10,131 nt of DNA from Alphaproteobacteria bacterium (GTDB taxonomy: Bacteria; Myxococcota_A; UBA796; GCA-2862545): contig JACKEP010000046.1 of assembly GCA_020632915.1 (NCBI GenBank), positions 1-10,131 on the forward strand, in the 5' to 3' direction. Positions 1 through 5,990 of this stretch are shown here, piece by piece. Under the pieces are notes generated by a model that worked only from the letters and a program-made list of their open reading frames with translations, did no database searches and had not been told where the DNA came from. Within the stretch, counting starts at the first letter, position 1, and the number at the start of each line of letters is the position of its first letter. The position numbers and the translations under genes are program-made.

Positions 1-59
1 GGCGGTGGACGGGTACGTCGCCGGCAGCGTGGCGGGCCACCGGACGCCACGACGGGTGA
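1..59 (+). CDS. 3' end of a possible AraC-family regulator (partial)
   Basis: In frame 3 the window opens with RWTGTSPAAWRATGRHDG and a TGA stop at 57-59. The stretch GTSPAAWR looks like the last helix of the AraC/XylS helix-turn-helix domain, where a (G)TSPxxYR/WR pattern is usual; the FtrA-like protein later in this window ends similarly with GTSPSHYRR. Codon third positions are mostly G or C, as in the neighbouring genes. Only 18 residues are visible, and frame 2 is also open here, so the call rests on one motif. The upstream part lies outside the window. Confidence 0.45.
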   Translation, partial: RWTGTSPAAWRATGRHDG

Positions 60-107
60 CCGCGAGGCGTCCGCGACGTCCGACCGCACGCCCGCCGCGC
101 CCGGGCA

Positions 108-116
108 CGCTACATC
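108..116 (+). promoter_or_regulatory. candidate -10 region upstream of the RegB-like kinase
   Basis: CGCTACATC lies 22 bases before the ATG at 139; TACATC would be the -10 hexamer. The same seven bases, CGCTACA, occur upstream of the lipoprotein gene at 7634 in an equivalent position. No convincing -35 hexamer is seen at 17-18 bp spacing, so this is a tentative sigma-70-type element. Confidence 0.3.
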
Positions 117-138
117 CCACCCCCCGCGGAGACCTCCG

Positions 139-1368
139 ATGCCGACCGTCCTCGACGCACAGGTCGCCCTGCGCTGGCTCGGTCGGGCCCGCCGCGGCTT
201 CCTCGCCGCGCAGGCCGCGTTCCTGGTGCTGGCGGGCATCGCCGAGCACGAGGTGGCCGTGCTGCCGTGGCTGGCGGCGCTGGCGGGGCTCGGGCTCCTC
301 GACGCTCTGGTCCCCCGGGGCGACGGCGCGCGTGCGGTGCAGCGGCACGCGGTGGTCGATCTGCTCGGCATGGCCTTGCTGCTGACCTTGTCGGGCGGCG
401 CACAGAACCCGGTGTCGTCGTTCCTGCTGGTGGAGCTGGCGCTGCTGGCGGTGGTCCTCCCGGCCGCCCAGGCCTGGGGCGCGACGGTGGTCACGCTGGG
501 GCTGTACGCGCTGATGGTGGCGGTCGCGCACCCCCTTCACGGCCTGGACGAGGCCCCCCACGAACACCCGCTGCACCTGCTCGGCCACGTCCTCGCCTTC
601 GACGTCGCCGCGGTGGCGATCACCGCGCTGGTCGGTCGGCTGTCGGCCACGCTCCGCGCCCGCGACGACGCCCTGCGCGACGCGCTGGTGCGCCAGTCCG
701 AGGTCGAGCGCCTGGCCGCGCTGGGCACCCTCGCCGCAGGGACGGCCCACGCCCTGGGCACCCCGCTGGGCGCCATCGAGCTGCTGGCCGAGGAGATGGC
801 GCTCGACCTGCCTCCGGAGGCCGCGGGTCGGGCGGCGTGGACCACGTTGCGCGGCGAGGTCGCGCGCTCCCGGCTGATCCTCGACGACCTGCTCACCGGC
901 GACGCGGGCACCGCCGATCGCACCGTCGACATCCGCGTCGCCGTGCAGGACTGGGCCGACGGGTGGCAGCGCGCCCACCCCGACCGGGAGGTCCAGGTCA
1001 CCGTCGACGGCGGCCTCGGACCCACCGCCGTCCGCGGCGCCGCGGTCGGCTGGCGGCACGCGCTGTGGACGGTGCTCGACAACGCCGCCCACGCGTCGAC
1101 CGCACCCGTCGCGGCGACGATCCGGGTGCACCGGGACGACGCCACGGTCCAGGTCGACGTCGTCGATCGCGGAGGCCCCGCCGATCCCGTCGCCCTCGCG
1201 CGCGCCGGCCAGCCGTTCCACACCGCGTGGCCCGATGGACGGGGCAACGGACTCGGCCTGTACGTGGCCCGGCGGTTCGCGCGGGGCACCGGCGGTGATC
1301 TGCTCCTCGCCCCCGCGCCGAACCAGGGCGTGCGCGTCACACTGCGCCTGCCCGTGGAGGGACGTTGA
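139..1368 (+). CDS. RegB/PrrB-type membrane sensor histidine kinase
   Basis: A 409-residue inner-membrane sensor kinase that should autophosphorylate on His and pass phosphate to the regulator encoded immediately downstream. Six hydrophobic segments lie at about 21-36, 40-58, 71-84, 93-110, 113-130 and 149-166, the usual RegB topology. GGAQNPV at 86-92 matches the RegB quinone-binding heptapeptide GGxxNPF except for the last residue. The H-box HALGTPLG has phosphoacceptor His204 and resembles the HELGTPLA form typical of RegB. The N-box is LDNAAHAS (Asn315), the G1 box DRGGPAD is near 343-349, and the G2 box GRGNGLGLYVA is near 367-377. There is no cysteine anywhere; the position where RegB proteins carry the redox-active Cys (R-C-R) reads ARSR, with Ser244. 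A His-rich loop (131-150, six His) separates TM5 and TM6. The ATG at 139 follows GGAGA (128-132) at 6 nt. It overlaps the next gene by TTGA, so the two are translationally coupled. The family assignment is strong; the signal sensed is unknown. Confidence 0.9.
   Translation: MPTVLDAQVALRWLGRARRGFLAAQAAFLVLAGIAEHEVAVLPWLAALAGLGLLDALVPRGDGARAVQRHAVVDLLGMALLLTLSGGAQNPVSSFLLVELALLAVVLPAAQAWGATVVTLGLYALMVAVAHPLHGLDEAPHEHPLHLLGHVLAFDVAAVAITALVGRLSATLRARDDALRDALVRQSEVERLAALGTLAAGTAHALGTPLGAIELLAEEMALDLPPEAAGRAAWTTLRGEVARSRLILDDLLTGDAGTADRTVDIRVAVQDWADGWQRAHPDREVQVTVDGGLGPTAVRGAAVGWRHALWTVLDNAAHASTAPVAATIRVHRDDATVQVDVVDRGGPADPVALARAGQPFHTAWPDGRGNGLGLYVARRFARGTGGDLLLAPAPNQGVRVTLRLPVEGR
1356..1361 (+). 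promoter_or_regulatory. Shine-Dalgarno site for the RegA-like gene
   Basis: GGAGGG inside the 3' end of the kinase gene lies 3 nt before a TTG at 1365. In-frame GTG (1374) and ATG (1377) lie 12 and 15 nt away. TTG is chosen because it gives MKTVMIVEDD, a complete first receiver beta-strand, and a classic 4-bp stop/start overlap. GTG 1374 remains possible. Confidence 0.5.
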
Positions 1369-1874
1369 AGACGGTGATGATCGTCGAGGACGACGCGGTC
1401 TACCGACAGGCGCTCGGTCGCGCGCTCCATCGCAGCGGCTACACGCCGATCGAGGCCCCGGGCGTCGAGGCCGCCCGCCACGCGCTGGCGGACGCGCGGC
1501 CCACCCACGCCGTCGTGGACCTGGCGCTCCCGGACGGGTCCGGCATCGACGTCGTCCGCGCCCTGACCGACCAGGTCCCCGGGTGCCGCGTCGTCCTGCT
1601 CACGGCCCACGGCACCATCCCCGCCACCGTCGAGGCGATGCGCGCCGGCGCCTGCGACGTGCGCACCAAGCCGATCTCGACGGACGCGCTCGTGCTCGCG
1701 CTCGAGACTGCCGAGGCGACCCACGACCACGACCCACTCGACCAGGTCACCGCCGACCACGTCCAGCGCGTCCTCGACGCGGTCGACGGCAACGTGTCCG
1801 AGGCGGCCCGACGCCTGGGATTGCACCGACGCACGCTGCAGCGGCGCATCCGTAGCGGGCGTTGCATCAAGTGA
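1365..1874 (+). CDS. RegA/PrrA-type response regulator with Fis-type HTH
   Basis: A 169-residue cytoplasmic response regulator and the expected partner of the kinase upstream. The receiver domain (1-115) has acidic Asp9/Asp10, phosphoacceptor Asp52 in AVVDLALPDGSG, Thr80 in LLTAHG and Lys102 in RTKPIS. The output domain (about 128-169) is a compact Fis-family helix-turn-helix: HVQRVLDAVDGNVSEAARR, followed by LGLHRRTLQRRIR. NVSEAARRLGLHRRTLQR is highly characteristic of RegA/PrrA/ActR, which act as global redox regulators in proteobacteria. The linker (DHDPLDQVTA) is short and lacks the run of prolines seen in R. capsulatus RegA. Length is close to the family's usual of about 180. The TTG start overlaps the kinase stop by 4 bp. 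DNA targets cannot be deduced; the TonB receptor 91 bp downstream is an obvious candidate. Confidence 0.92.
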   Translation: MKTVMIVEDDAVYRQALGRALHRSGYTPIEAPGVEAARHALADARPTHAVVDLALPDGSGIDVVRALTDQVPGCRVVLLTAHGTIPATVEAMRAGACDVRTKPISTDALVLALETAEATHDHDPLDQVTADHVQRVLDAVDGNVSEAARRLGLHRRTLQRRIRSGRCIK

Positions 1875-1883
1875 ACGGCGAGA

Positions 1884-1903
1884 CGCCGCAGGCCGGTGCG
1901 GCG
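1884..1903 (+). other. perfect 7-bp GC hairpin between regulator and receptor genes
   Basis: CGCCGCA (1884-1890) and TGCGGCG (1897-1903) pair perfectly around the 6-nt loop GGCCGG, starting 9 bp after the regulator stop. No T-run follows, so it is not a standard intrinsic terminator. It could be an mRNA-stabilising or attenuating stem in the 91-bp gap, or chance pairing in GC-rich DNA. Confidence 0.3.
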
Positions 1904-1965
1904 CGGCGCCCCACTTCCCGCGCACCCGCCGCGGGCGGTATCGACGGTGCAACCGAGAGGTTCCC

Positions 1966-4104
1966 GTGTCGCTGCCGCCTGCCGACGAGCCACCGCCGAT
2001 CGTCCAGCCGCTCGAGCTCCCGGACGATGGCGACGAGGCGCCGCCCGTCGAAGACCCGCCGCCGTCGCCTCCGGCCCCGCCGACACCGCCACTCGACGCC
2101 CCCGTGGCCCTCGACGACCTCGACGACGCCGAGGAGATCGTCGTCCTCGCGCCACGACCGATCACCGCCGCTTCCGCGCTGACCGCCGACTCCCGCGACA
2201 TCCGCCTGCGCCCGATCACCCGCCCGGGCGACCTCGTGGAGCTGATGCCGGGCGCCTTCGCCGTACAGCACGCTGGGGGCGGCAAGGCGAACCAGTACTT
2301 CGTGCGCGGCTTCGACATCGACCACGGCACCGACCTCGCGATCTCCGTCGCCGGCATCCCCGCGAACATGGTCAGCCACGCGCACGGGCAGGGCTACACG
2401 GACCTCAACTTCGTGATCCCGGAGACCGTGGCGCGTGTGGACGTCCGCAAGGGGCCGTACGAGGTGTTCGACGGCGACCTCGCGACGGCCGGCGCGGTCG
2501 ACATGGCCCTCGCCCAGCGGGTCGACGACAGCTTCGTCAGCGGCACCTACGGCGCGTTCGGCAGCTTCCGGGCGCTCGCGCTCCTCGGCGTGAACCCCGG
2601 CCGCACCGAGCTGGTCGGCGCCGCGGAGATCCAGGGCGCGGACGGGCCGTTCGACAATCCCCAGGGCTTCGTGAAGACCAACGCGTACGTGTCGGCGACC
2701 ACCCGGGTGGGCGACCACGTCACGCTGGGCCTCGGCGGCACGATGTACAGCGGCCACTGGAGCGCGTCCGGCCAGGTCCCGCTGCGCGCGGTCGAGGATG
2801 GTTCGCTGTCGTACTTCGGCAGCGTGGACCCGACGGAAGGCGGCCAGAGCTGGCGGCGGCAGCTGTGGGTCACCGCGGACGCCGACTTCGGGGCGCAGCA
2901 GTTCACCGCACGCGGCTGGTACGGCGGCTACGCCCTCAACCTGTTCTCCAACTTCACGTTCTTCGCCGGCGACCCGGTCCGAGGCGACCAGATCGAGCAG
3001 GAGGACCGGCGCCGGTTCGGCGGCTACGACGTCGCCTACACGGCCAGCGTCCCCGTGGGCCCCGTGGTGTTCCACACGCGCCTGGGCGGCCAGGGCCGGT
3101 TCGACGCCATCGACACCGGGCTGTTCCACGACGCGGCCCGCGAGCGGCTGGAGACCACGCTGCTCGACCACGTCGACGAGACGCGCCAGGGGGTCTACCT
3201 GCGCGAGGACATCGCGTTCGACCGCTGGGTGCGCCTGATCGGCGGTGTCCGCTACGACCACTTCACGTTCGGCGCCACCGACGCCACGACCCCGGGCGGA
3301 CTGGACGCGGGCGTGCAGTACGCAGGCATCGTGTCGCCCAAGGTCAACGTCGTGATCACCCCAACCCCGTGGCTGGACCTGTTCGGCAACCTCGGGCGCG
3401 GCTTCCACAGCAACGACGCCCGCGGTGTCGTGCTCGCCCCCGACCCCGTCGATCCGGTGACCGCGTCGACCGGCTACGAGGGCGGCGTCCGCCTCCACCA
3501 CGCGCGGTGGGGCCAGGTCGCCTTGGTGGGATGGGGGCTCGACCTGGACGCCGAGACCGTGTGGGTCGGCGACGAAGGAACCACCGAGCTGCGCGGCGCC
3601 ACGCGCCGGTACGGCTTCGAGGGCTCGCTGCGCGCCACGCCCCTGCCGTGGCTGCTCCTCGACCTCGACGCGACGGTGACGAAGTCGGCCTACGTCGGCA
3701 ACGCGGGCAATGGCGACGCCGTGGCCCTGGCGCCTCCGTTCACGCTGACCGCCGGCATCGGCATCGACCACCCGATCGGCGTCCACGGCGGGCTGCGGGT
3801 CAAGCACCTCGCCGCGCGCCCGGCCACGGAGGACCGCAGCCTGATCGCCGAGGGCTGGACGATCCTCGACGCCGAGGTCGGCTACCGGTGGCGGTTCGTG
3901 GAGGCGACGCTGCAGGTCAACAACGTGATCGGCAGCCGGTGGAAGGAGGTCCAGTTCGCCAACGAGAGCCAGCTCCCGGGCGAGCCGGCGCCCGTAGAGG
4001 ACCTGCACTTCACACCGGGGTGGCCGCGGACGTTCCTCGGCACGCTCACCTTCTACCCGGGCGCGCTCCTCGACACGCTCAAGGGCCGGAGCGGACGGGG
4101 CTGA
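1966..4104 (+). CDS. TonB-dependent outer-membrane receptor
   Basis: A 712-residue outer-membrane transporter that would take up a bound ligand using TonB energy. Residues 1-55 are an acidic, Pro-rich segment (for example PPPSPPAPPTPP). EEIVVLAPRP (56-65) is the TonB-box/plug entry. The plug spans about 75-185 and contains LVELMPGAF, KANQYFVRGFD, HAHGQGYTDLNFVIPE and VRKGPYEV, followed by GDLATAGAVDM. This matches the TonB receptor subfamily with an HGQGYxDLxF motif. The rest is beta-barrel with alternating strands, including PKVNVVITPTPWLDLFGNLGRGF (3' half), which is typical of barrels. The final strand LGTLTFYPG is followed by about 14 extra residues instead of ending on an aromatic residue. 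The GTG start (1966) follows GAGAGG at 5 nt. No signal peptide is encoded from this start, and the in-frame upstream sequence to about 1850 has no start codon or hydrophobic stretch. That is odd for an exported protein. The substrate is not identifiable. Confidence 0.88.
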   Translation: MSLPPADEPPPIVQPLELPDDGDEAPPVEDPPPSPPAPPTPPLDAPVALDDLDDAEEIVVLAPRPITAASALTADSRDIRLRPITRPGDLVELMPGAFAVQHAGGGKANQYFVRGFDIDHGTDLAISVAGIPANMVSHAHGQGYTDLNFVIPETVARVDVRKGPYEVFDGDLATAGAVDMALAQRVDDSFVSGTYGAFGSFRALALLGVNPGRTELVGAAEIQGADGPFDNPQGFVKTNAYVSATTRVGDHVTLGLGGTMYSGHWSASGQVPLRAVEDGSLSYFGSVDPTEGGQSWRRQLWVTADADFGAQQFTARGWYGGYALNLFSNFTFFAGDPVRGDQIEQEDRRRFGGYDVAYTASVPVGPVVFHTRLGGQGRFDAIDTGLFHDAARERLETTLLDHVDETRQGVYLREDIAFDRWVRLIGGVRYDHFTFGATDATTPGGLDAGVQYAGIVSPKVNVVITPTPWLDLFGNLGRGFHSNDARGVVLAPDPVDPVTASTGYEGGVRLHHARWGQVALVGWGLDLDAETVWVGDEGTTELRGATRRYGFEGSLRATPLPWLLLDLDATVTKSAYVGNAGNGDAVALAPPFTLTAGIGIDHPIGVHGGLRVKHLAARPATEDRSLIAEGWTILDAEVGYRWRFVEATLQVNNVIGSRWKEVQFANESQLPGEPAPVEDLHFTPGWPRTFLGTLTFYPGALLDTLKGRSGRG

Positions 4105-5032
4105 CGAACGACCGCCGGTAGTGGCTCGGGCTCGTCCCCACCACGTCGCGGAAGCGCTGCCGGAACGTCGCCGGGGTCCCGAACCCCACGGCGTCCCCCA
4201 CCTCCTCCACGGTGCGCGTCGTCGACTCCAGCAGCGCCTGCGCCGCCCGCACCCGCGCCGCCGCCACCCAGCGGGCCGGGGTGGTGCCGGTGCGCTCGCG
4301 GAAGCGCCGCAGGAACGACCGGGGCGACATCGCCACCCGCCGTGCGAGCGTGTCGGTGTCGAGGTCGTCGTCGAGGTGGGCGTCGATCCAGGTGAGCAGC
4401 GCACCGAGCGTGTCGTCGTCTGCCGCGCGCGCCGGACGCGGCACGAACTGGGCCTGGCCCCCCTCCCGGACCAGCGGCACGACGCTCAGCCGCGCCGCCT
4501 CCGCTGCCACCTCGGCGCCGTGGTCGCAGCGCACCACGTGCAGGCACAGGTCCAGCGCGGCGGCCGCCCCCGCCGACGTGAGCACCTGCCCGGCGTCGAC
4601 GTACAGAGGCGACGGGTCGACGGCGATGGCCGGGTAGGTGGCGGCGAGCAGGTCGGTGCCGAGCCAGTGGGTGGTGGCCGGCAGGCCGTCGAGCAGGCCC
4701 GCCGCGGCGAGCACGAAGGTGCCGCTGCACAGCGCCACGACGCGCGCACCCCGGGCGTGGGCGGCCCGCACGGCGTCGAGCAGCGCCACCGGCAGCGGCA
4801 GCCGGGCGTCGTGCATCCCGGGCACCACCACCGTGTCGGCGTCGCGCAGCGCGTCGAGCGGGGCGAGGTCACCGAGCGACAGCAGGCCCGCGCGCACCGA
4901 GGGCGCCGTGCCGCAGACCGTCACGTCGTAGGCGGGGAGACCGTCCACCCGCACCCGCGCGAACACCTCGATGGGCACCGACACGTCGAACGGGACCACG
5001 CCGTCGTAGGCCACCACCACCAGCCGATGCAC
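4079..5032 (-). CDS. GlxA/FtrA-type AraC-family transcriptional regulator (DJ-1/PfpI-like + HTH_18)
   Basis: A 317-residue cytoplasmic regulator. Residues 1-175 form a DJ-1/PfpI class-I amidotransferase-like domain: RLVVVAYDGVVPFDVSVP strand start, TVVVPGM at 67-73, and the nucleophile elbow ALCSGTF with Cys102. Such domains in GlxA/FtrA regulators are usually ligand-binding rather than catalytic. GGQAQFV (191-197) is the typical linker signature of this family. A double helix-turn-helix AraC domain fills about 208-308 (LARRVAMSPRSFLRRFRERTGTTP, in pieces, and VGFGTPATFRQRFRDVVGTSP). The reading frame is open up to a GTG at 5092, but the GTG at 5030-5032 has GGAGG 4 nt upstream and starts directly on the first DJ-1 strand. 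The longer start would also place the operator dyad inside the coding sequence. The gene is divergent from the DUF3817 gene, its probable target. Its 3' end overlaps the convergent receptor gene by 26 bp. Confidence 0.88.
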   Translation of the reverse strand: MHRLVVVAYDGVVPFDVSVPIEVFARVRVDGLPAYDVTVCGTAPSVRAGLLSLGDLAPLDALRDADTVVVPGMHDARLPLPVALLDAVRAAHARGARVVALCSGTFVLAAAGLLDGLPATTHWLGTDLLAATYPAIAVDPSPLYVDAGQVLTSAGAAAALDLCLHVVRCDHGAEVAAEAARLSVVPLVREGGQAQFVPRPARAADDDTLGALLTWIDAHLDDDLDTDTLARRVAMSPRSFLRRFRERTGTTPARWVAAARVRAAQALLESTTRTVEEVGDAVGFGTPATFRQRFRDVVGTSPSHYRRSFVSPVRSGP

Positions 5033-5036
5033 GTCG

Positions 5037-5041
5037 CCTCC
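5037..5041 (-). promoter_or_regulatory. Shine-Dalgarno site deciding the FtrA-like start
   Basis: CCTCC on the plus strand is GGAGG on the coding strand, 4 nt before the GTG at 5032-5030. It supports this start over the upstream GTG at 5092-5090, which would add the 20-residue N-terminal peptide MLDLGGNDSYRWISANPGGD with no family support. Confidence 0.6.
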
Positions 5042-5045
5042 CGGG

Positions 5046-5082
5046 TTGGCGGAAATCCATCGATAGCTGTCGTTCCCGCCAA
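5046..5082. promoter_or_regulatory. inverted-repeat operator in the FtrA-like/DUF3817 divergent promoter
   Basis: TTGGCGGAAA (5046-5055) is matched on the other strand by TTGGCGGGAA (complement of 5073-5082): 9 of 10 positions, with 17 bp between the arms. It lies between the divergent starts at 5032 and 5134. Spacing of arm centres is about 27 bp, near 2.5 helical turns. AraC-family proteins often bind two such half-sites near their own promoter. The dyad is therefore the probable binding site of the adjacent FtrA-like regulator, controlling both genes. The symmetry is seen directly; the binding is inferred. Confidence 0.65.
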
Positions 5083-5133
5083 GGTCGAGCACGACGTCGA
5101 CGCCTTACCAGACGGCGCACGGAGGTCGGACGG

Positions 5134-5886
5134 ATGGACATCGGGGCGTGGGCGACGTGGCGGCTGATCAAGCTGCTGGCGGTGACGGTGTTCGCGGGCG
5201 GTGTGCTCACGGCGGCGGGGGCGGCCGACCTCGCCACGCGGCAGCGGGCCGCGAGCCTGATGGCCAGCCCGGGCTTTCACGGGGCGTGGGTGGCCGGCTA
5301 CGCCCTGATGGGCCTGTCGGGACGGAGCTGGTCGCCGTGGATCGTCGCCGGCGTGCTCACGAGCTTCGTGGCGCTCCACGCCGCCGTGCGCGCCGGCCAC
5401 AGCCCGTCCCCGCGGCCGCGCACGGTGGCGTTCGCCCACTTCGGTCTGTTGGCGACCGTGGCGGTGATGGTGGTGCGGCCGACGTCGCTGGGGGGCCTGG
5501 TGCTGCCGCTCGCTGTCGGCGCGGGCCTGGCCGCAGTGACGCGCCTGACCGTGTCCCCGCCCCTGCCCGACCAGCACGTCGACCGCGCGCTCGTGCTGCG
5601 GTGGTTCGACGCCGTGGCGCGGGTCGAGGGCGCCACGCTGATCCTGCTGATGCTGGTGGCGATGCCGCTGCGTCGGCTCGCCGGCATCGATCTCGACGGC
5701 GACACGTCGCTGCTCGGCTGGACCCACGGGGTGACGTTCGTGCTGTTCGTGCAGGTGCTGTCGACCACGGCGCGCCAGCTGGGCTGGTCGGCGCGCACCA
5801 CGCTGGCGGCGCTGGTGGCGTCGGTGGTGCCGTTCGGCACGTTCGTCTTCGAGGCCCGACGGGCCCGGGCCGAGCCAGCGGCGTAG
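5134..5886 (+). CDS. multi-pass membrane protein with C-terminal DUF3817 domain
   Basis: A 250-residue integral membrane protein of unknown function. The C-terminal part (about 153-244) matches DUF3817: VLRWFDAVARVEGATLILL, AMPLRRLAG, LGWTHGVTFVLFV and TLAALVASVVPFGTFVFE. The domain appears as three membrane helices with conserved RVEG, THG and PFGTF motifs. Stand-alone DUF3817 proteins are only about 100 residues, so the N-terminal 145 residues are an extra module with about four membrane segments (9-31, 49-62, 68-86 and 97-138, the last probably two). I do not recognise that module. The ATG at 5134 follows GGAGG (5121-5125) at 8 nt; the stop is TAG at 5884-5886. It is divergent from the FtrA-like regulator across the dyad at 5046-5082, which suggests control by that regulator. 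A transport or stress-related role is possible but unsupported. Confidence 0.78.
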   Translation: MDIGAWATWRLIKLLAVTVFAGGVLTAAGAADLATRQRAASLMASPGFHGAWVAGYALMGLSGRSWSPWIVAGVLTSFVALHAAVRAGHSPSPRPRTVAFAHFGLLATVAVMVVRPTSLGGLVLPLAVGAGLAAVTRLTVSPPLPDQHVDRALVLRWFDAVARVEGATLILLMLVAMPLRRLAGIDLDGDTSLLGWTHGVTFVLFVQVLSTTARQLGWSARTTLAALVASVVPFGTFVFEARRARAEPAA

Positions 5887-5911
5887 CGCCGGTGCCGGAC
5901 GTGGTACCCAC

Positions 5912-5934
5912 CCGGATGCGGCGACACGATCCGG
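5912..5934. repeat. short inverted repeat upstream of ada
   Basis: CCGGAT (5912-5917) and ATCCGG (5929-5934) form a perfect 6-bp dyad with an 11-nt spacer in the 104-bp gap between the DUF3817 gene and ada. It could be an operator or a weak stem. There is no T-run. No match to the E. coli Ada box (AAAGCGCAA) is present in the gap. Confidence 0.25.
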
Positions 5935-5990
5935 AGCGCGCCCCCGCCGGTCGCGGGTGACGACGTGGTCGCCCCCTGCCCGGAGTCCCC

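Noticed and set aside
537..2369. Long open frame on the minus strand opposite the kinase, regulator and receptor start
   Set aside because: High-GC shadow: Arg/Ser/Ala-rich translation without family motifs, spanning three genes with clear conserved domains on the other strand.
1896..4121. 741-codon plus-strand open frame overlapping the receptor in another phase
   Set aside because: Arg/Pro/Gly-rich translation with no plug or barrel motifs; the receptor frame carries the conserved motifs.
1867..4404. 845-codon minus-strand open frame opposite the TonB receptor
   Set aside because: Stops are rare in this phase of GC-rich DNA. The translation has biased composition, no recognisable domain, and ignores the boundary between the receptor and the FtrA-like gene.
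5033..5092. 20-residue N-terminal extension of the FtrA-like regulator from a GTG at 5092
   Set aside because: It lacks a good ribosome-binding site, adds no family sequence, and covers the operator dyad.
4121..5167. 348-codon plus-strand frame antisense to the FtrA-like gene
   Set aside because: The translation is Arg/His/Val-rich shadow sequence; the minus strand encodes a complete DJ-1 plus AraC protein.
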